This document shows, one piece after another, positions 1-8,686 of a stretch of 64,000 nucleotides of DNA. The stretch's first letter is position 1. Each line of letters starts with the position of its first letter. The DNA lies in assembly GCF_030123065.1 (NCBI RefSeq), contig NZ_CP126093.1, positions 5,400,001 to 5,464,000 on the forward strand, in the 5' to 3' direction. The DNA is from Neobacillus sp. DY30 (GTDB lineage: Bacteria > Bacillota > Bacilli > Bacillales > Cytobacillaceae). Under the pieces are notes generated by a model. It made no database searches, was not told the origin of the DNA, and was given only the letters and a program-made list of their open reading frames with translations. Made by a program: the position numbers and the translations under genes.

Positions 1-380
1 GCTTGATTCCGGCGGTTACTAGACCAAGCAATCCATTTGCCGTCTGGTGAGCTGTCGCCAAATAAATGAAGATGATTAGGTGAGTTCGTCAGACCGATTT
101 TATCACCATTCTCCTTTAATAAGTACAGTTGCTCCTTTTCATCGCCATCGGCATCCATCCCAAAAATCAGGTCTGAAGTTCCAGCAATATATTTAATAAA
201 GGTGATGCCTTTCATGGTAAAAGAAGTTTGCGCCGGCCACCTGTCCTCTCGGTCAAGCTCCCATACCTGTGGAACCCCGGTAAAATCAGAAATAAAGCTT
301 ATTTTCTTTCCACTCGGGTCGTATTCAAAACTCTTTACCATACGAACGTGGATATAAGGGTCAATGGTTATTTCCTTCAT
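1..380 (-). CDS. S9-family peptidase, N-terminal part (runs off the window)
   Basis: The minus strand carries an open frame starting with MKEITIDPYIHVRM and leaving the window at base 1, about 126 codons visible. It reads as the first blades of a TolB/DPP4-type beta-propeller: FEYDPSGKKISFISD, then GVPQVWEL, then FGMDADGDEKEQLYLL, then DSSPDGKWIAWSSN. This arrangement is typical of prolyl-oligopeptidase family S9 enzymes, whose catalytic hydrolase domain would lie beyond the window. The ATG at 380 has a GGTGGG tract 6 nt upstream; an in-frame GTG 18 nt further up is an alternative. Family assignment is fairly sure, substrate unknown. Array 1 of 52-bp repeats lies directly upstream. Confidence 0.7.
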   Translation of the reverse strand, partial: MKEITIDPYIHVRMVKSFEYDPSGKKISFISDFTGVPQVWELDREDRWPAQTSFTMKGITFIKYIAGTSDLIFGMDADGDEKEQLYLLKENGDKIGLTNSPNHLHLFGDSSPDGKWIAWSSNRRNQ

Positions 381-481
381 GCCATTCCCACCATTCACTT
401 TGACTTTGTAAAAAAGTTCCTCCTTTCATTCTATTTAGATTGGTTTCTGTTCATTCAGTATATTAGGGAGAAAAAAAGGAA

Positions 482-812
482 GCAGGAGTTTTGGCTTTTA
501 TCATGGGGATGAAGGACAGATCCTGGTAAGGAAGCAGGAGTTTTGGCTTTCATCATGGGGGTGAAGGACAAATCTTGGTAAGGAGGTAGGAGATTTGTCT
601 TTCATCACGGGCATGAAGGACAAATCTCGGCTAGTAAACAAAAGATTTGTCTTTCATCATGGGCATGAGGGACAAATCTCGGTTAGGAAACAAAAGATTT
701 GTCTTTCATCATGGAGATGAAGGACAAATCTCAATGGAATAGTAAACGATTTGTCTATCATAAGAGGGTGAAGGACAACACCTCATAAAGGAAGCAAGAG
801 ATTGGCTTTGAA
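482..812. repeat. Array 1: about six 52-bp units, each a potential hairpin
   Basis: GAAGGACA recurs at 511, 563, 615, 667 (as GAGGGACA), 719 and 770, a spacing of 52 bp (51 for the last). Within a unit GATTTGTCTTTCAT and ATGAAGGACAAATC are complementary arms around a loop of about 7 nt. Linkers are also conserved, so this is a tandem repeat and not a CRISPR. It fills the gap between the S9 peptidase start and the kinase end. The last unit is partial. Confidence 0.85.
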
Positions 813-822
813 CCGCCCCACT

Positions 823-1713
823 TTACTCAAGAAACTCAATAAACCATTTCACACATTGATAGGTAGTTTCCCAATCAGCTAGATCCTCTACACCCCAGCA
901 CGCGTATAGTGTTCCTAGGGCAATCGCAGCTTTTAGCAATCGCGTGCGATCAAATCCCATCTGTTCGCTGATTATATCGACACGAAGCTTTAGGATGCTT
1001 TTTGAATCAGCCTTTGTCTCTAATTGATTAATCAAAAACGAAATGACATCAAAATAGGGATCCCCTGCGACACCTTTAGGGTCAATGGCCATCCAGCCCT
1101 TTTGTTCGGAAAACAGAATATTTTCATGGTGTAAATCACCGTGCAGCAGTTCTGGTCCTTCCGATGTTTCCATTACCTGTTGAAAATAATCCTCTGCTAA
1201 CTGAACATGTTCCAAGGAAATAGGTCCTTCTCCAGCATTACGGTAGCGCGTAAGCCCTTCAAACCAGTGTATGAGGGACGGCGTCGAGGTTCCTGCTGGC
1301 ACGGGACTGCGAATCGCCTTCCAAACTCTTATAAAATTCTCTAAAACAACCATCTCATCACTTTCAGCGGAAAGCATTGTGCCAGGGACGAGACGTTCCA
1401 GCAGCATCACACCATTTTCTGGGTCTGACTTCAATAGCTTGGCACACCCTTCCCCATTATAGGCTTGAAGCGTTACCATCTCATTTCGTGTGTCAAAGTT
1501 CGGAACTCCCAGTTTTAAAATCCTAGGTGTTCCATTTGAATCACTAACTTTTAAAACAAAATTATAAGAAAGATTATCAACAGGACCCTCACTCGTGAGC
1601 TCCCATTTAAGTAAATAGGTTTCAACTCTTTGCTCTAAAGATTCTATCCAAGCCTCCCCAGCCGGGCCAAAGGCATTGATGATTTTCTCCTGAAATTCGC
1701 TAGAAATTTTCAT
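823..1713 (-). CDS. Aminoglycoside/hydroxyurea-type phosphotransferase (APH-like kinase)
   Basis: This 296-residue cytosolic protein has the protein-kinase-like fold of small-molecule phosphotransferases. The Brenner-type catalytic loop is HGDLHHENIL at 191-200 (catalytic Asp193). The metal-binding DPKG is at 211-214, and K67 in ILKLG is the probable ATP-binding lysine. The sequence resembles the APH(6)/hydroxyurea kinase family (streptomycin 6-kinase-like). Its length is normal for that family. AAGGAG lies upstream of the ATG. Chromosomal Bacillus members often have no proven resistance role, so the substrate cannot be told. It stands alone between repeat array 1 and doxX. Confidence 0.8.
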   Translation of the reverse strand: MKISSEFQEKIINAFGPAGEAWIESLEQRVETYLLKWELTSEGPVDNLSYNFVLKVSDSNGTPRILKLGVPNFDTRNEMVTLQAYNGEGCAKLLKSDPENGVMLLERLVPGTMLSAESDEMVVLENFIRVWKAIRSPVPAGTSTPSLIHWFEGLTRYRNAGEGPISLEHVQLAEDYFQQVMETSEGPELLHGDLHHENILFSEQKGWMAIDPKGVAGDPYFDVISFLINQLETKADSKSILKLRVDIISEQMGFDRTRLLKAAIALGTLYACWGVEDLADWETTYQCVKWFIEFLE

Positions 1714-1789
1714 TTTATGATGAACTCCTTATTTTTACAGATTATCAGACTTATTAATTCACCATTTCATCTCGCAACTCCTTTTTATA

Positions 1790-1826
1790 ATAAAAAAAGA
1801 CGATTCGGGGGAGTGAATCGTCTCTT
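1790..1826 (-). terminator. Rho-independent terminator of doxX copy 1
   Basis: On the minus strand GACGATTC and GAATCGTC pair around a C-rich loop, followed by a run of seven T. The same stem sequence follows doxX copy 2 (54902-54937), so the terminator is duplicated along with the gene. Confidence 0.85.
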
Positions 1827-1836
1827 TGCCTACTAG

Positions 1837-2346
1837 TTAGGCTGCTGCTTTATTTTTAACAGAATGAGTTTTAGTTGTCTTACGGATGAACGGTACTACC
1901 CAATGGTCTAAACCGTATCTGCCTGCGTTGTAGCCTGCAGTTAAGATGATGAAGCCTAAGAAAATGTCAGTTGGGTTGTGTGATACTGTTCCAGCTAAGA
2001 AGAAGCTGAAATTCATCACTAGACCGAAGAACATCGCTGCTGTTGTTAAACATCCAAGCATAAGTCCTAAGCCGATTAATGTTTCGCCCCAAGGAACGAT
2101 GAAGTTGAATAAATCGATATTTGGCAGTGCAAAGCTTTCTAAGAAGTTCACATACCAGCTGTAAACCATATGGCCATCTGGACCTTTTACTGGATTTGCC
2201 ACTGCATTTTTTAAATAACCAGAAGCGTCGAATCCGCCTGTGAGTTTTCCGTAACCTGCGGTAAACCAAGCATAGCCAAGGTATAAACGAATGATAGTTA
2301 ATATAGCTGCAGAGATTTTATTTTCTCTTAAAAAGTGATTAAACAT
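1837..2346 (-). CDS. DoxX family membrane protein, copy 1
   Basis: A 169-residue protein with four predicted membrane helices: about 13-32, 78-98, 100-122 and 128-145. It has the DoxX/DoxD signature regions (RLYLGYAWFTAGYGKLTG near 21-38, GETLIGLGLMLG near 90-101). DoxX proteins are small integral membrane proteins linked to redox or thiol stress and quinone metabolism. The molecular role is unsettled. A paralogue at 54948-55445 is nearly identical over most of its length. The two differ mainly at the C-terminal tail (this copy adds a lysine/alanine-rich end) and around residues 40-60. The ribosome binding site GGCGG and about 110 bp of upstream DNA are also shared. Confidence 0.88.
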   Translation of the reverse strand: MFNHFLRENKISAAILTIIRLYLGYAWFTAGYGKLTGGFDASGYLKNAVANPVKGPDGHMVYSWYVNFLESFALPNIDLFNFIVPWGETLIGLGLMLGCLTTAAMFFGLVMNFSFFLAGTVSHNPTDIFLGFIILTAGYNAGRYGLDHWVVPFIRKTTKTHSVKNKAAA

Positions 2347-2470
2347 AAGTCATTCCGCCTTTCAAAATTTGTTTGCTCTTTATACTTACACTATATGGGA
2401 ATTCAACAGTTATTAATATGGGGATAGTGTTAAGTTCACAGTTTGTTTGAAATGTTATGGCGGATGTATG
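2347..2470 (-). promoter_or_regulatory. Duplicated promoter region of doxX copy 1
   Basis: About 110 bp upstream of this start codon match the region upstream of doxX copy 2 (55446-55570) almost base for base, including TTTATACTTACACTATA and TTCACAGTTTGTTTGAAATG. Conservation outside the coding sequence suggests a promoter and operator kept with the gene. TGTGAACTTAACAC on the minus strand is a weak dyad. No regulator can be named. Confidence 0.55.
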
Positions 2471-2486
2471 AACAGCTATGTTTAAC

Positions 2487-3437
2487 TTATACTAGAGTTA
2501 AAATTTCTTCTGATGTTGGAATCGCAGATATAGCACCAACCTTGGTGCAAACGAACGCGCCCACTTTATTACTGAACGTAATGATTTCTTTGAGTGCTTG
2601 AAAATCATCTAATGATGGGTTTGTTTGGGCTAACTGGTATAGCGTTGCACCTACAAAAGCGTCCCCAGCACCCGTCGAGTCAACCGATTTTACTTTTACG
2701 CTTGGGATGATTTCGTTGTGGATGCCATTCGATAGGTAAGTCCCTTTGCTCCCTAATGTGACCGCAGCCACTTTGGCACCCAGCTGATGAAGCATTTCAG
2801 TTCCCTCTGTTAAATCGGCACTGCCGGTAATAATATGCAACTCTTCATCACTTACTTTTACAAAATCCGCTAATGCAATGCCTTTTTTGGCTAATTGAAT
2901 AAAATCAGACTCTCTCTCTTTCCAAAGGTCACTGCGAAAATTTGGATCAAACGAAATAAATTTCCCATTATTTCTTGCTGTTTCCATAACCGCGAAATAA
3001 GTGGATTGAAAAGGATCATTTAACAAAGCTGTTGCAGAGCCAAAATGAAGAATAGCTGCATTGTTAAACTTGTCATAATCAAGCTCTTCCTCCATTAAAT
3101 AGGCATCCGCTCCACGGTTAAATACAAAATCACGCTGGCCATTTGCTTGTAAGGATACGAAAGCCAAAGTTGTCGGATGTACATCATCGAGAACGACCAT
3201 TGAGGTATCCACCTGGACGTCATCCAGTGTCTTTTTTAAAAAATGCCCAAAGGGATCGTTGCCAACTTTACCGCAGAATTGTGCCGTACCGCCGAGTTTC
3301 GCAATGGTTGCACACACATTTGCAGGTGCCCCCCCAGCTTGTTTTAGAAAGTTTTTACCTTCCATTAAATTGATGTCGACATCTGTACAGAAAAAATCAA
3401 TCAATAATTCACCCATACATATAATAGTTGATTTCAT
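2487..3437 (-). CDS. scrK: Fructokinase, PfkB family
   Basis: A 316-residue PfkB-family sugar kinase, expected to phosphorylate fructose to fructose 6-phosphate with ATP. The first PfkB signature is GGAPANVCATIAKLGG at 35-50. The second is DSTGAGDAFVGA at 253-264, with Asp259 as the catalytic base in the GAGD anion hole. It is the last gene of a sugar operon, after a GH32 hydrolase, which supports fructose as substrate. A hairpin (3465-3488) lies in the 58-nt gap to the hydrolase and may reduce read-through. AAAAGGATGG precedes the start. Other PfkB substrates are possible, but context makes ScrK the best call. Confidence 0.85.
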   Translation of the reverse strand: MKSTIICMGELLIDFFCTDVDINLMEGKNFLKQAGGAPANVCATIAKLGGTAQFCGKVGNDPFGHFLKKTLDDVQVDTSMVVLDDVHPTTLAFVSLQANGQRDFVFNRGADAYLMEEELDYDKFNNAAILHFGSATALLNDPFQSTYFAVMETARNNGKFISFDPNFRSDLWKERESDFIQLAKKGIALADFVKVSDEELHIITGSADLTEGTEMLHQLGAKVAAVTLGSKGTYLSNGIHNEIIPSVKVKSVDSTGAGDAFVGATLYQLAQTNPSLDDFQALKEIITFSNKVGAFVCTKVGAISAIPTSEEILTLV

Positions 3438-3464
3438 TCATACCACCATCCTTTTATAAAAATA

Positions 3465-3488
3465 AAGCTCTAACCAATGTTAGAGCTT
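3465..3488 (-). terminator. Hairpin between GH32 hydrolase and fructokinase
   Basis: AAGCTCTAAC and GTTAGAGCTT form a perfect 10-bp stem with a 4-nt loop, followed on the minus strand by TATTTTTAT. It resembles an intrinsic terminator placed inside the operon, perhaps partial, or an mRNA-stabilising hairpin. Confidence 0.7.
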
Positions 3489-3495
3489 CAACTGG

Positions 3496-4944
3496 CTATT
3501 CCCAAATTGAATCAAGTTGAGTTAACGTTACATCCAACACCTTTGTGGTTCCTTCATTAGAAAATATAGAAAGTTCTTTTGCATCTTCACTTGGGAATAT
3601 CAAGCTAGTAATCGCAATCTCCCCGTCATTGGCAAAAACTTCTATGGAGGAAGTGTCCAAGAATACCTGGAGCTTTAACCGTTGACGATTCAACTTCAAT
3701 GGTGCCTCTTGTATGGCTGGAAAGGAAGTCGAAAAGCGATTGTCACCCGATTTCGTCCGGTCCACAAATATTTTCTCTTCTACTGCATCATAGCCAATCA
3801 CTGTTCTTTCTTCCTCAGAATGCTTGAGGACAATTCCAAATTGTTTTGAAGTTTCTTTTTCAAGCTCAATAGTAATCTCCATTAAGGAAGATGCTAGAGG
3901 TATAGTACCTGATTCTACTCCATACTTTTTCATTTCTTTCCGAATCGTACGAACTTCCTCGACTGGTTTTTGGAATAAACGGATTCCATTCTCTGTAGAA
4001 GATAATGATAATTCTCTTGGCAACGTCATTGCACTACGCCATGTTTCAGTTGGAACTTGATTCGCATAGCGCCAGTTGCTCATCCAGCCAAGATAAATAC
4101 GTCTTCCATCTTGGATATCGGACCAGCTTACACCCGCATAGTTATCACGGCCGTAATCCAGCCAAAGTATCGTTGAGTCATCATGGTCATTCACAAAAGT
4201 TGAACCATCAAACTCGCCGATAAAATATTGTGTTCTCGAACCTTCTGCTGATTGACCGTTATCACCAATACTGACAATCATTACCCACTTTTCTTGCCCG
4301 TCATCTACTGGCAGTTTAAATAAGTCAGGGCATTCCCAAACACCATCATGTGATCCCGCAGTATGCCCAAATTCACTGGCAAACTCCCATTCTTTTAAGT
4401 TAAGAGAGGTATAAATGGTAATCGTTTGACCCGTAGCCAGAACCATTACCCATTTATTGGTTTCTTCATGCCAAAACACTTTAGGATCGCGGTAATCGGT
4501 AATATTTACATCTGAAAGGACAGGATTGCCTTCATATTTTACCCACGTTCTGCCATTATCTTTACTATAAGCTAAACTCTGTTGCTGAAGCGGCCGGTCA
4601 GAATCCGGATAGGTGCCGGCACTTGTATAAATTGCAACCAATCCTGGTTTATCTTTTTCAAAAAATCCTGTGGTATTATTCCAATCCACAACCGCACTTC
4701 CTGAAAAAATGGCCCCCAGTTCATCCGGATATAAGGCAATCGGCAGGTGCTCCCACTGGATCATGTCCTTACTTACGGCATGTCCCCAATGCATCGGCCC
4801 CCAGGTCGTCCCAAATGGATGATATTGATAGAACAAGTGATACTCATCATTAAAAAAGACCATTCCATTTGGGTCATTCATCCACTTTTCCTCTGGTGAA
4901 AAGTGAAATTGTGGCCGGTGCAGTTCTTTACACATTTGTGTCAT
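3496..4944 (-). CDS. GH32 glycoside hydrolase (sucrose-6-phosphate hydrolase / fructan hydrolase type)
   Basis: I place the start at the ATG at 4944 (482 residues) because AAAGGAG lies 8 nt upstream. The upstream extension has no ribosome binding site and overlaps the preceding gene. Family 32 hallmarks: WMNDPNG at 21-27 with nucleophile Asp24, RDP at 152-154 (transition-state stabiliser Asp153) and ECP at 204-206 with acid/base Glu204. A C-terminal beta-sandwich follows. There is no signal peptide, so it acts in the cytosol. The neighbours are a binding-protein-dependent ABC importer, not a PTS, so the substrate is probably unphosphorylated sucrose or a fructo-oligosaccharide, giving free fructose for the downstream fructokinase. 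Confidence 0.87.
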   Translation of the reverse strand: MTQMCKELHRPQFHFSPEEKWMNDPNGMVFFNDEYHLFYQYHPFGTTWGPMHWGHAVSKDMIQWEHLPIALYPDELGAIFSGSAVVDWNNTTGFFEKDKPGLVAIYTSAGTYPDSDRPLQQQSLAYSKDNGRTWVKYEGNPVLSDVNITDYRDPKVFWHEETNKWVMVLATGQTITIYTSLNLKEWEFASEFGHTAGSHDGVWECPDLFKLPVDDGQEKWVMIVSIGDNGQSAEGSRTQYFIGEFDGSTFVNDHDDSTILWLDYGRDNYAGVSWSDIQDGRRIYLGWMSNWRYANQVPTETWRSAMTLPRELSLSSTENGIRLFQKPVEEVRTIRKEMKKYGVESGTIPLASSLMEITIELEKETSKQFGIVLKHSEEERTVIGYDAVEEKIFVDRTKSGDNRFSTSFPAIQEAPLKLNRQRLKLQVFLDTSSIEVFANDGEIAITSLIFPSEDAKELSIFSNEGTTKVLDVTLTQLDSIWE

Positions 4945-4975
4945 TTTTTTCTCTCCTTTATTCAAAACTAGTAGG

Positions 4976-5005
4976 AAAGGCTGTACGTACTGCACAGCCT
5001 TTTTC
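4976..5005. terminator. Small hairpin after the binding-protein gene
   Basis: AGGCTGT and ACAGCCT pair around a 9-nt loop. The T run is good on the plus strand and short on the minus strand. The right part overlaps the 5009 boundary region. It may dampen read-through from the highly needed binding-protein gene into the hydrolase gene. Confidence 0.5.
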
Positions 5006-5008
5006 TGT

Positions 5009-6631
5009 TTATTCTTGGCTTCTGTCATAACCCTTTTGTTTAATGTCTAACCACTCTTGCAGTCCAAGTCGATCTAATTCTGCTAAATAATCATTCCATT
5101 CTTTTTCAACGCCGCCATTGGCAATCCATTCCGCACGCTTTCGCTTAATGTAAGCAAACATATCCGTTTCAATCACAGAAAGTCGATCAAGGTCCTCAAT
5201 TGAGAAGAATACACGTGGATAAATATTCTCTGCTTCCATGTAAGGAACCATAACCTCTTTCATTAAGTTCAATCTCCAAGCAGCATCGTCTGGTTTCGTT
5301 GTTACAGTACCGTAGTAGCTGTCTAAAATCGCTAACGGTCCGCCGACAGAAGTTTTTTCTCTCAATTCAACTGGTGCTGTACCTTCTAAAGGAAGGTGTT
5401 TTAACATTTTTGCACCCTCGTCCATTCCAAAAATGTTTTGTTGCTTTTCATCCCCATACGTACCCCAGTTATTTTGAACCGATTGAGACGGATCATATAA
5501 TTGGTCAATCCACTTCGCTGTTAATTCAAGGTTTTTATTTGAGGATGTTACGACTAAACGTGAACGGTCAAAGCCCATTCCATTTGTTCTGGCAACATTT
5601 TGATGTCCCTCTGGACCTTTTAATGGAGCTAATAAATCGTAATCATCGCCCATACCAGTGATATTCCCTTTATCCCATGTGAAATATAAACCATATTTTT
5701 TGTCTCGGCCTTTTGCAAGATACGTATTCCAATCATGTTCAAACGCTTCAACATCAATTAAGCCTTCATTATATAAATCATTGAACCAGCTGATGGCTTT
5801 TTTATAGCTTTCATCTGCAGCCGTAAGTTTTACTTCCCCATCATTGGTGACAACTGTAAAATCCCAGTTATCCCCTAAGCCAAATGCCCCAAACAAAGAA
5901 TGTGGATCTTGTCCTCCATCATTGATGATGAATGACATTGGAATCTCGTCCGCTTCACCATTACCATTTGGATCCTGGGTTTTAAACGCAAGCAATACTT
6001 GCTTTAACTCTTCTGTTGTTTTTGGAACTTCTAATCCTAATTTATTTAACCATTCCATATTAATCCAAGGGAACGCGTCAACAGAGTGAATACTTTCTTT
6101 GCCTTCACCCAGCTCCTCAATCCATGGGAAAGCATAGATATGGCCATCAGGAGCCGTCATCATTGCTTTATACTGTGGTGCTTTTTCAAGGACAGCTTGT
6201 AGGTTCGGCATATATTGGATTAAATCTTCAACAGGAACAATAACGCCATCCTTAGCATGTTTTAATAATTCATAGTCACTGAAACCCGCATTAAAGATCG
6301 CGTCTGGAAGCTCACCGCTTGCAATCGCTAAATTTCGTTTTTCACCAAAAACATCTGTTGTGTAGTTTCTCCAATCAATTTTTACACCTGTTTGCTTTTC
6401 TAATCGTTGAAAAATCAATTTCTCATTCGGATCTTTAGGAGCTAATGGTGAACTGGATGTCATAATTTTTAATGTTTTTTCCTCTTTCAATGGGAAGGTT
6501 ACGTCCTTTAGTCCATAATCCTTAGAGGAGAAACTTTCGCTGCCCCCGCTTTTGCTTGAACAGCCAGTAAGAATGAGCGACCCTGAAAGTAGTAGTGCTG
6601 AAGCAGTTGTAAGCATTCTTTTTTTCATCAT
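5009..6631 (-). CDS. Extracellular sugar-binding lipoprotein of an ABC importer
   Basis: A 540-residue solute-binding protein of the large LplA-type class. A lipoprotein signal peptide ends in the lipobox LTGC with Cys24 as the lipidation site, so the protein is anchored on the outer face of the membrane. The rest is an extracellular binding-protein family 1 fold (for example PDGHIYAFPW and a C-terminal LGLQEWLDI segment). It is followed by GH32 and fructokinase genes and preceded by two permease genes, so it should deliver sucrose or fructo-oligosaccharides to the permeases. No ATPase gene is present. These LplABC-type systems usually borrow the shared MsmX ATPase. Confidence 0.87.
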   Translation of the reverse strand: MMKKRMLTTASALLLSGSLILTGCSSKSGGSESFSSKDYGLKDVTFPLKEEKTLKIMTSSSPLAPKDPNEKLIFQRLEKQTGVKIDWRNYTTDVFGEKRNLAIASGELPDAIFNAGFSDYELLKHAKDGVIVPVEDLIQYMPNLQAVLEKAPQYKAMMTAPDGHIYAFPWIEELGEGKESIHSVDAFPWINMEWLNKLGLEVPKTTEELKQVLLAFKTQDPNGNGEADEIPMSFIINDGGQDPHSLFGAFGLGDNWDFTVVTNDGEVKLTAADESYKKAISWFNDLYNEGLIDVEAFEHDWNTYLAKGRDKKYGLYFTWDKGNITGMGDDYDLLAPLKGPEGHQNVARTNGMGFDRSRLVVTSSNKNLELTAKWIDQLYDPSQSVQNNWGTYGDEKQQNIFGMDEGAKMLKHLPLEGTAPVELREKTSVGGPLAILDSYYGTVTTKPDDAAWRLNLMKEVMVPYMEAENIYPRVFFSIEDLDRLSVIETDMFAYIKRKRAEWIANGGVEKEWNDYLAELDRLGLQEWLDIKQKGYDRSQE

Positions 6632-6646
6632 AAACCCTCACTTTTT

Positions 6647-7534
6647 TTATTTTAATGAACCAACCATAACTCCCTTTTCAAAATACTTTTGGAAGAATGG
6701 ATACATAATCAATAACGGCAAACTTGCAATGACAATGGAGGAATAACGGATCATTTCTGAAATTCTCATTAGCTCGTTCCTAGCTTCCACATCGGCAACC
6801 ATTCCAGGCTGTACCTCGTTTTGAATCAGAATCGAACGCAATACTAATTGCAGTGGATGCAATTCTCGATCGTCAAGGTAGATCATCGCATCGAAATAGG
6901 CATTCCATTGTCCAATAAAGGCGTATAGTGCTAGAACAAAGATAATCGGCTTCGATAAAGGTAAAATAATTTGAAAGAAAATTTTCAAATCGGAAGCGCC
7001 ATCGATTCGTGCAGCTTCCTTCAGCTCATTTGGAACCGCTTTAAAGTAAGTTCTTGCGAGTATAATAAACCACACATTCACCGCACCTGGCAGGATAATC
7101 GCCCAAATCGTATTCAGCATTCCTAAATCACGGATAACGAAATACGTTGGAATTAAGCCTCCTCCGAAAAACATGGTAAATAAGAAGAAAACCATAAATA
7201 CCTTTTTTCCCACTAAACCATCTACCGATAATGTGTATCCGGCAAAGAGACAAACGACTACGGTCACAATCGTGAAACCAGTTGAGTATAGAAGTGAATT
7301 GAAAAACCCTCTTACAATCGTGTCATCGGTAAAGAGCCGTTTATAACCTTCTAATGACCAATCAGAAGCATGCAGCGAAAGCCCTTTTCGAATGATGGCA
7401 TTCGGTTCTAAGAAAGACGAAAGAAATACATACAATAGTGGTCCCACAATGACAAGAACAATGATGGTTAGTAAAATATTATTAGTTAACAGCAGGATTC
7501 GGTCGCCCTTTGAGTGTTTGATTCTGTTGTTCAT
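6647..7534 (-). CDS. Sugar ABC transporter permease (LplC/YtcP type)
   Basis: A 295-residue integral membrane permease with six predicted helices. It has the MalG-type EAA loop EAARIDGASDLKIFFQIILP in the last third, the site that docks the ATPase. The C-terminus ends QKYFEKGVMVGSLK, typical of LplC-like permeases. It is co-transcribed with the other permease (15-nt gap) and with the binding protein (15-nt gap). It should form half of the membrane channel for the sugar bound by the lipoprotein downstream. Confidence 0.9.
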   Translation of the reverse strand: MNNRIKHSKGDRILLLTNNILLTIIVLVIVGPLLYVFLSSFLEPNAIIRKGLSLHASDWSLEGYKRLFTDDTIVRGFFNSLLYSTGFTIVTVVVCLFAGYTLSVDGLVGKKVFMVFFLFTMFFGGGLIPTYFVIRDLGMLNTIWAIILPGAVNVWFIILARTYFKAVPNELKEAARIDGASDLKIFFQIILPLSKPIIFVLALYAFIGQWNAYFDAMIYLDDRELHPLQLVLRSILIQNEVQPGMVADVEARNELMRISEMIRYSSIVIASLPLLIMYPFFQKYFEKGVMVGSLK

Positions 7535-7549
7535 ACGTATCCTCCTTTC

Positions 7550-8515
7550 TTATACGAGACCTTCGCCTTCGTTTAGTTTCTTAACCACTTGATTGACGAC
7601 TCCAAGTAAAATCACATTTACAACGGCATTAAATAATCCAACCGCAGTAGCAAACGAGTAATCTCCTGCAAGCAGACCCCGTTTATATACATAGGTGGCG
7701 ATAATTTCTGATGACGGCGAGTTCATCGGCGTTTGAAGCAGGTACGCTTTTTCAAATCCTATCCCCATGATTCCTCCAGCAGCCAGGATGAACAATACGG
7801 CCATAACTGGCTTTAACGTTGGGAGATCGATATGCCAGATTCGTTGGAGAAGTGACGCTCCGTCAAGGGTTGCCGCTTCATGCAGCTGCGGGTCAACGTT
7901 CGCAAGTGCGGCAACATAAACAATCGAAGCCCAGCCTGCTCCCTGCCAAATTCCTGACCAAATGTAGATGGTCCTAAAATAATCTGGGTCCGACATGAAT
8001 GATATCGGCTTATCTAAAAAGATTGATAACAGTGCATTTATTGGTCCCACTGGTGATAGAAAAAGAAAGACCATTCCTGAAACGACAACTACCGATATAA
8101 AATGCGGTGCATATAAAGCTAATTGAACGTTCTTTTTCACGCCCGATCTTCTCAGCTGATTTAACATCAAGGCCAAAATAATCGGAATTGGAAAACCGAT
8201 GAGAAGTTCAAAGGAACTTAATTTTATCGTGTTCATCAAGATTTCCATGAAATTGGGTGATGTTAGGAAACTGGTAAAATGTTTAAACCCCACCCACTCG
8301 CTTCCCATAATCCCCCGTATCGGACTAAAATCTTTAAAGGCTATCGTTGCCCCGTATATTGGGATGTACTTAAAAATAATCGTGAGAATAACGGCAGGAG
8401 CAAGAAGCAAATATAGAATGTAGTTCTTTTTGATATATTGAAGGTTCCTGCTTAATTTGGTCGGTTTACTTGTGTGAACCGGTATGGCTTGCTCTGCTTT
8501 TACTATTTCTTCCAC
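7550..8515 (-). CDS. Sugar ABC transporter permease (LplB/YteP type), first gene of the operon
   Basis: A 321-residue permease with six predicted helices. Its EAA loop reads EAATLDGASLLQRIWHIDLP, as in MalF/LplB-type subunits. The cytosolic N-terminus of about 30 residues precedes the first helix (YLLLAPAVILTIIF). It is the first gene of an operon running down to fructokinase and partners the LplC-like permease. A cre-like site (8545-8558) lies 29 nt upstream of the start, so carbon catabolite repression by CcpA is likely. Confidence 0.9.
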   Translation of the reverse strand: MEEIVKAEQAIPVHTSKPTKLSRNLQYIKKNYILYLLLAPAVILTIIFKYIPIYGATIAFKDFSPIRGIMGSEWVGFKHFTSFLTSPNFMEILMNTIKLSSFELLIGFPIPIILALMLNQLRRSGVKKNVQLALYAPHFISVVVVSGMVFLFLSPVGPINALLSIFLDKPISFMSDPDYFRTIYIWSGIWQGAGWASIVYVAALANVDPQLHEAATLDGASLLQRIWHIDLPTLKPVMAVLFILAAGGIMGIGFEKAYLLQTPMNSPSSEIIATYVYKRGLLAGDYSFATAVGLFNAVVNVILLGVVNQVVKKLNEGEGLV

Positions 8516-8544
8516 TCTCTTATCCTCCTATCCATGTACTCTGC

Positions 8545-8558
8545 TGAAAGCACTTTCA
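8545..8558 (-). promoter_or_regulatory. cre box (CcpA site) upstream of the sugar operon
   Basis: TGAAAGCACTTTCA matches the cre consensus TGWAARCGYTWWCW at 13 of 14 positions. A weaker related site, TGACATCGCTTTCA, lies at 8639-8652 close to the divergent NERD gene. Either could instead bind a LacI-family regulator specific to the operon. Confidence 0.75.
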
Positions 8559-8686
8559 ACATGGGTTAAATATAACAAAATGGCAGGAAATAAGAGTTTA
8601 ATATTTTTGGTTATAGCAGTTTAAAATTTTCGGCAGTTTGACATCGCTTTCAAACTATTTTTTCGGTATGATAGGATGGAGAAAGG

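Noticed and set aside
228..512. Plus-strand ORF of 94 codons
   Set aside because: It is antisense to the S9 peptidase start and runs into repeat array 1; no ribosome binding site and no family resemblance.
482..812. Array 1 as a CRISPR
   Set aside because: Linkers between the repeated arms are themselves conserved, the unit is a hairpin with 52-bp period, and no cas genes are present.
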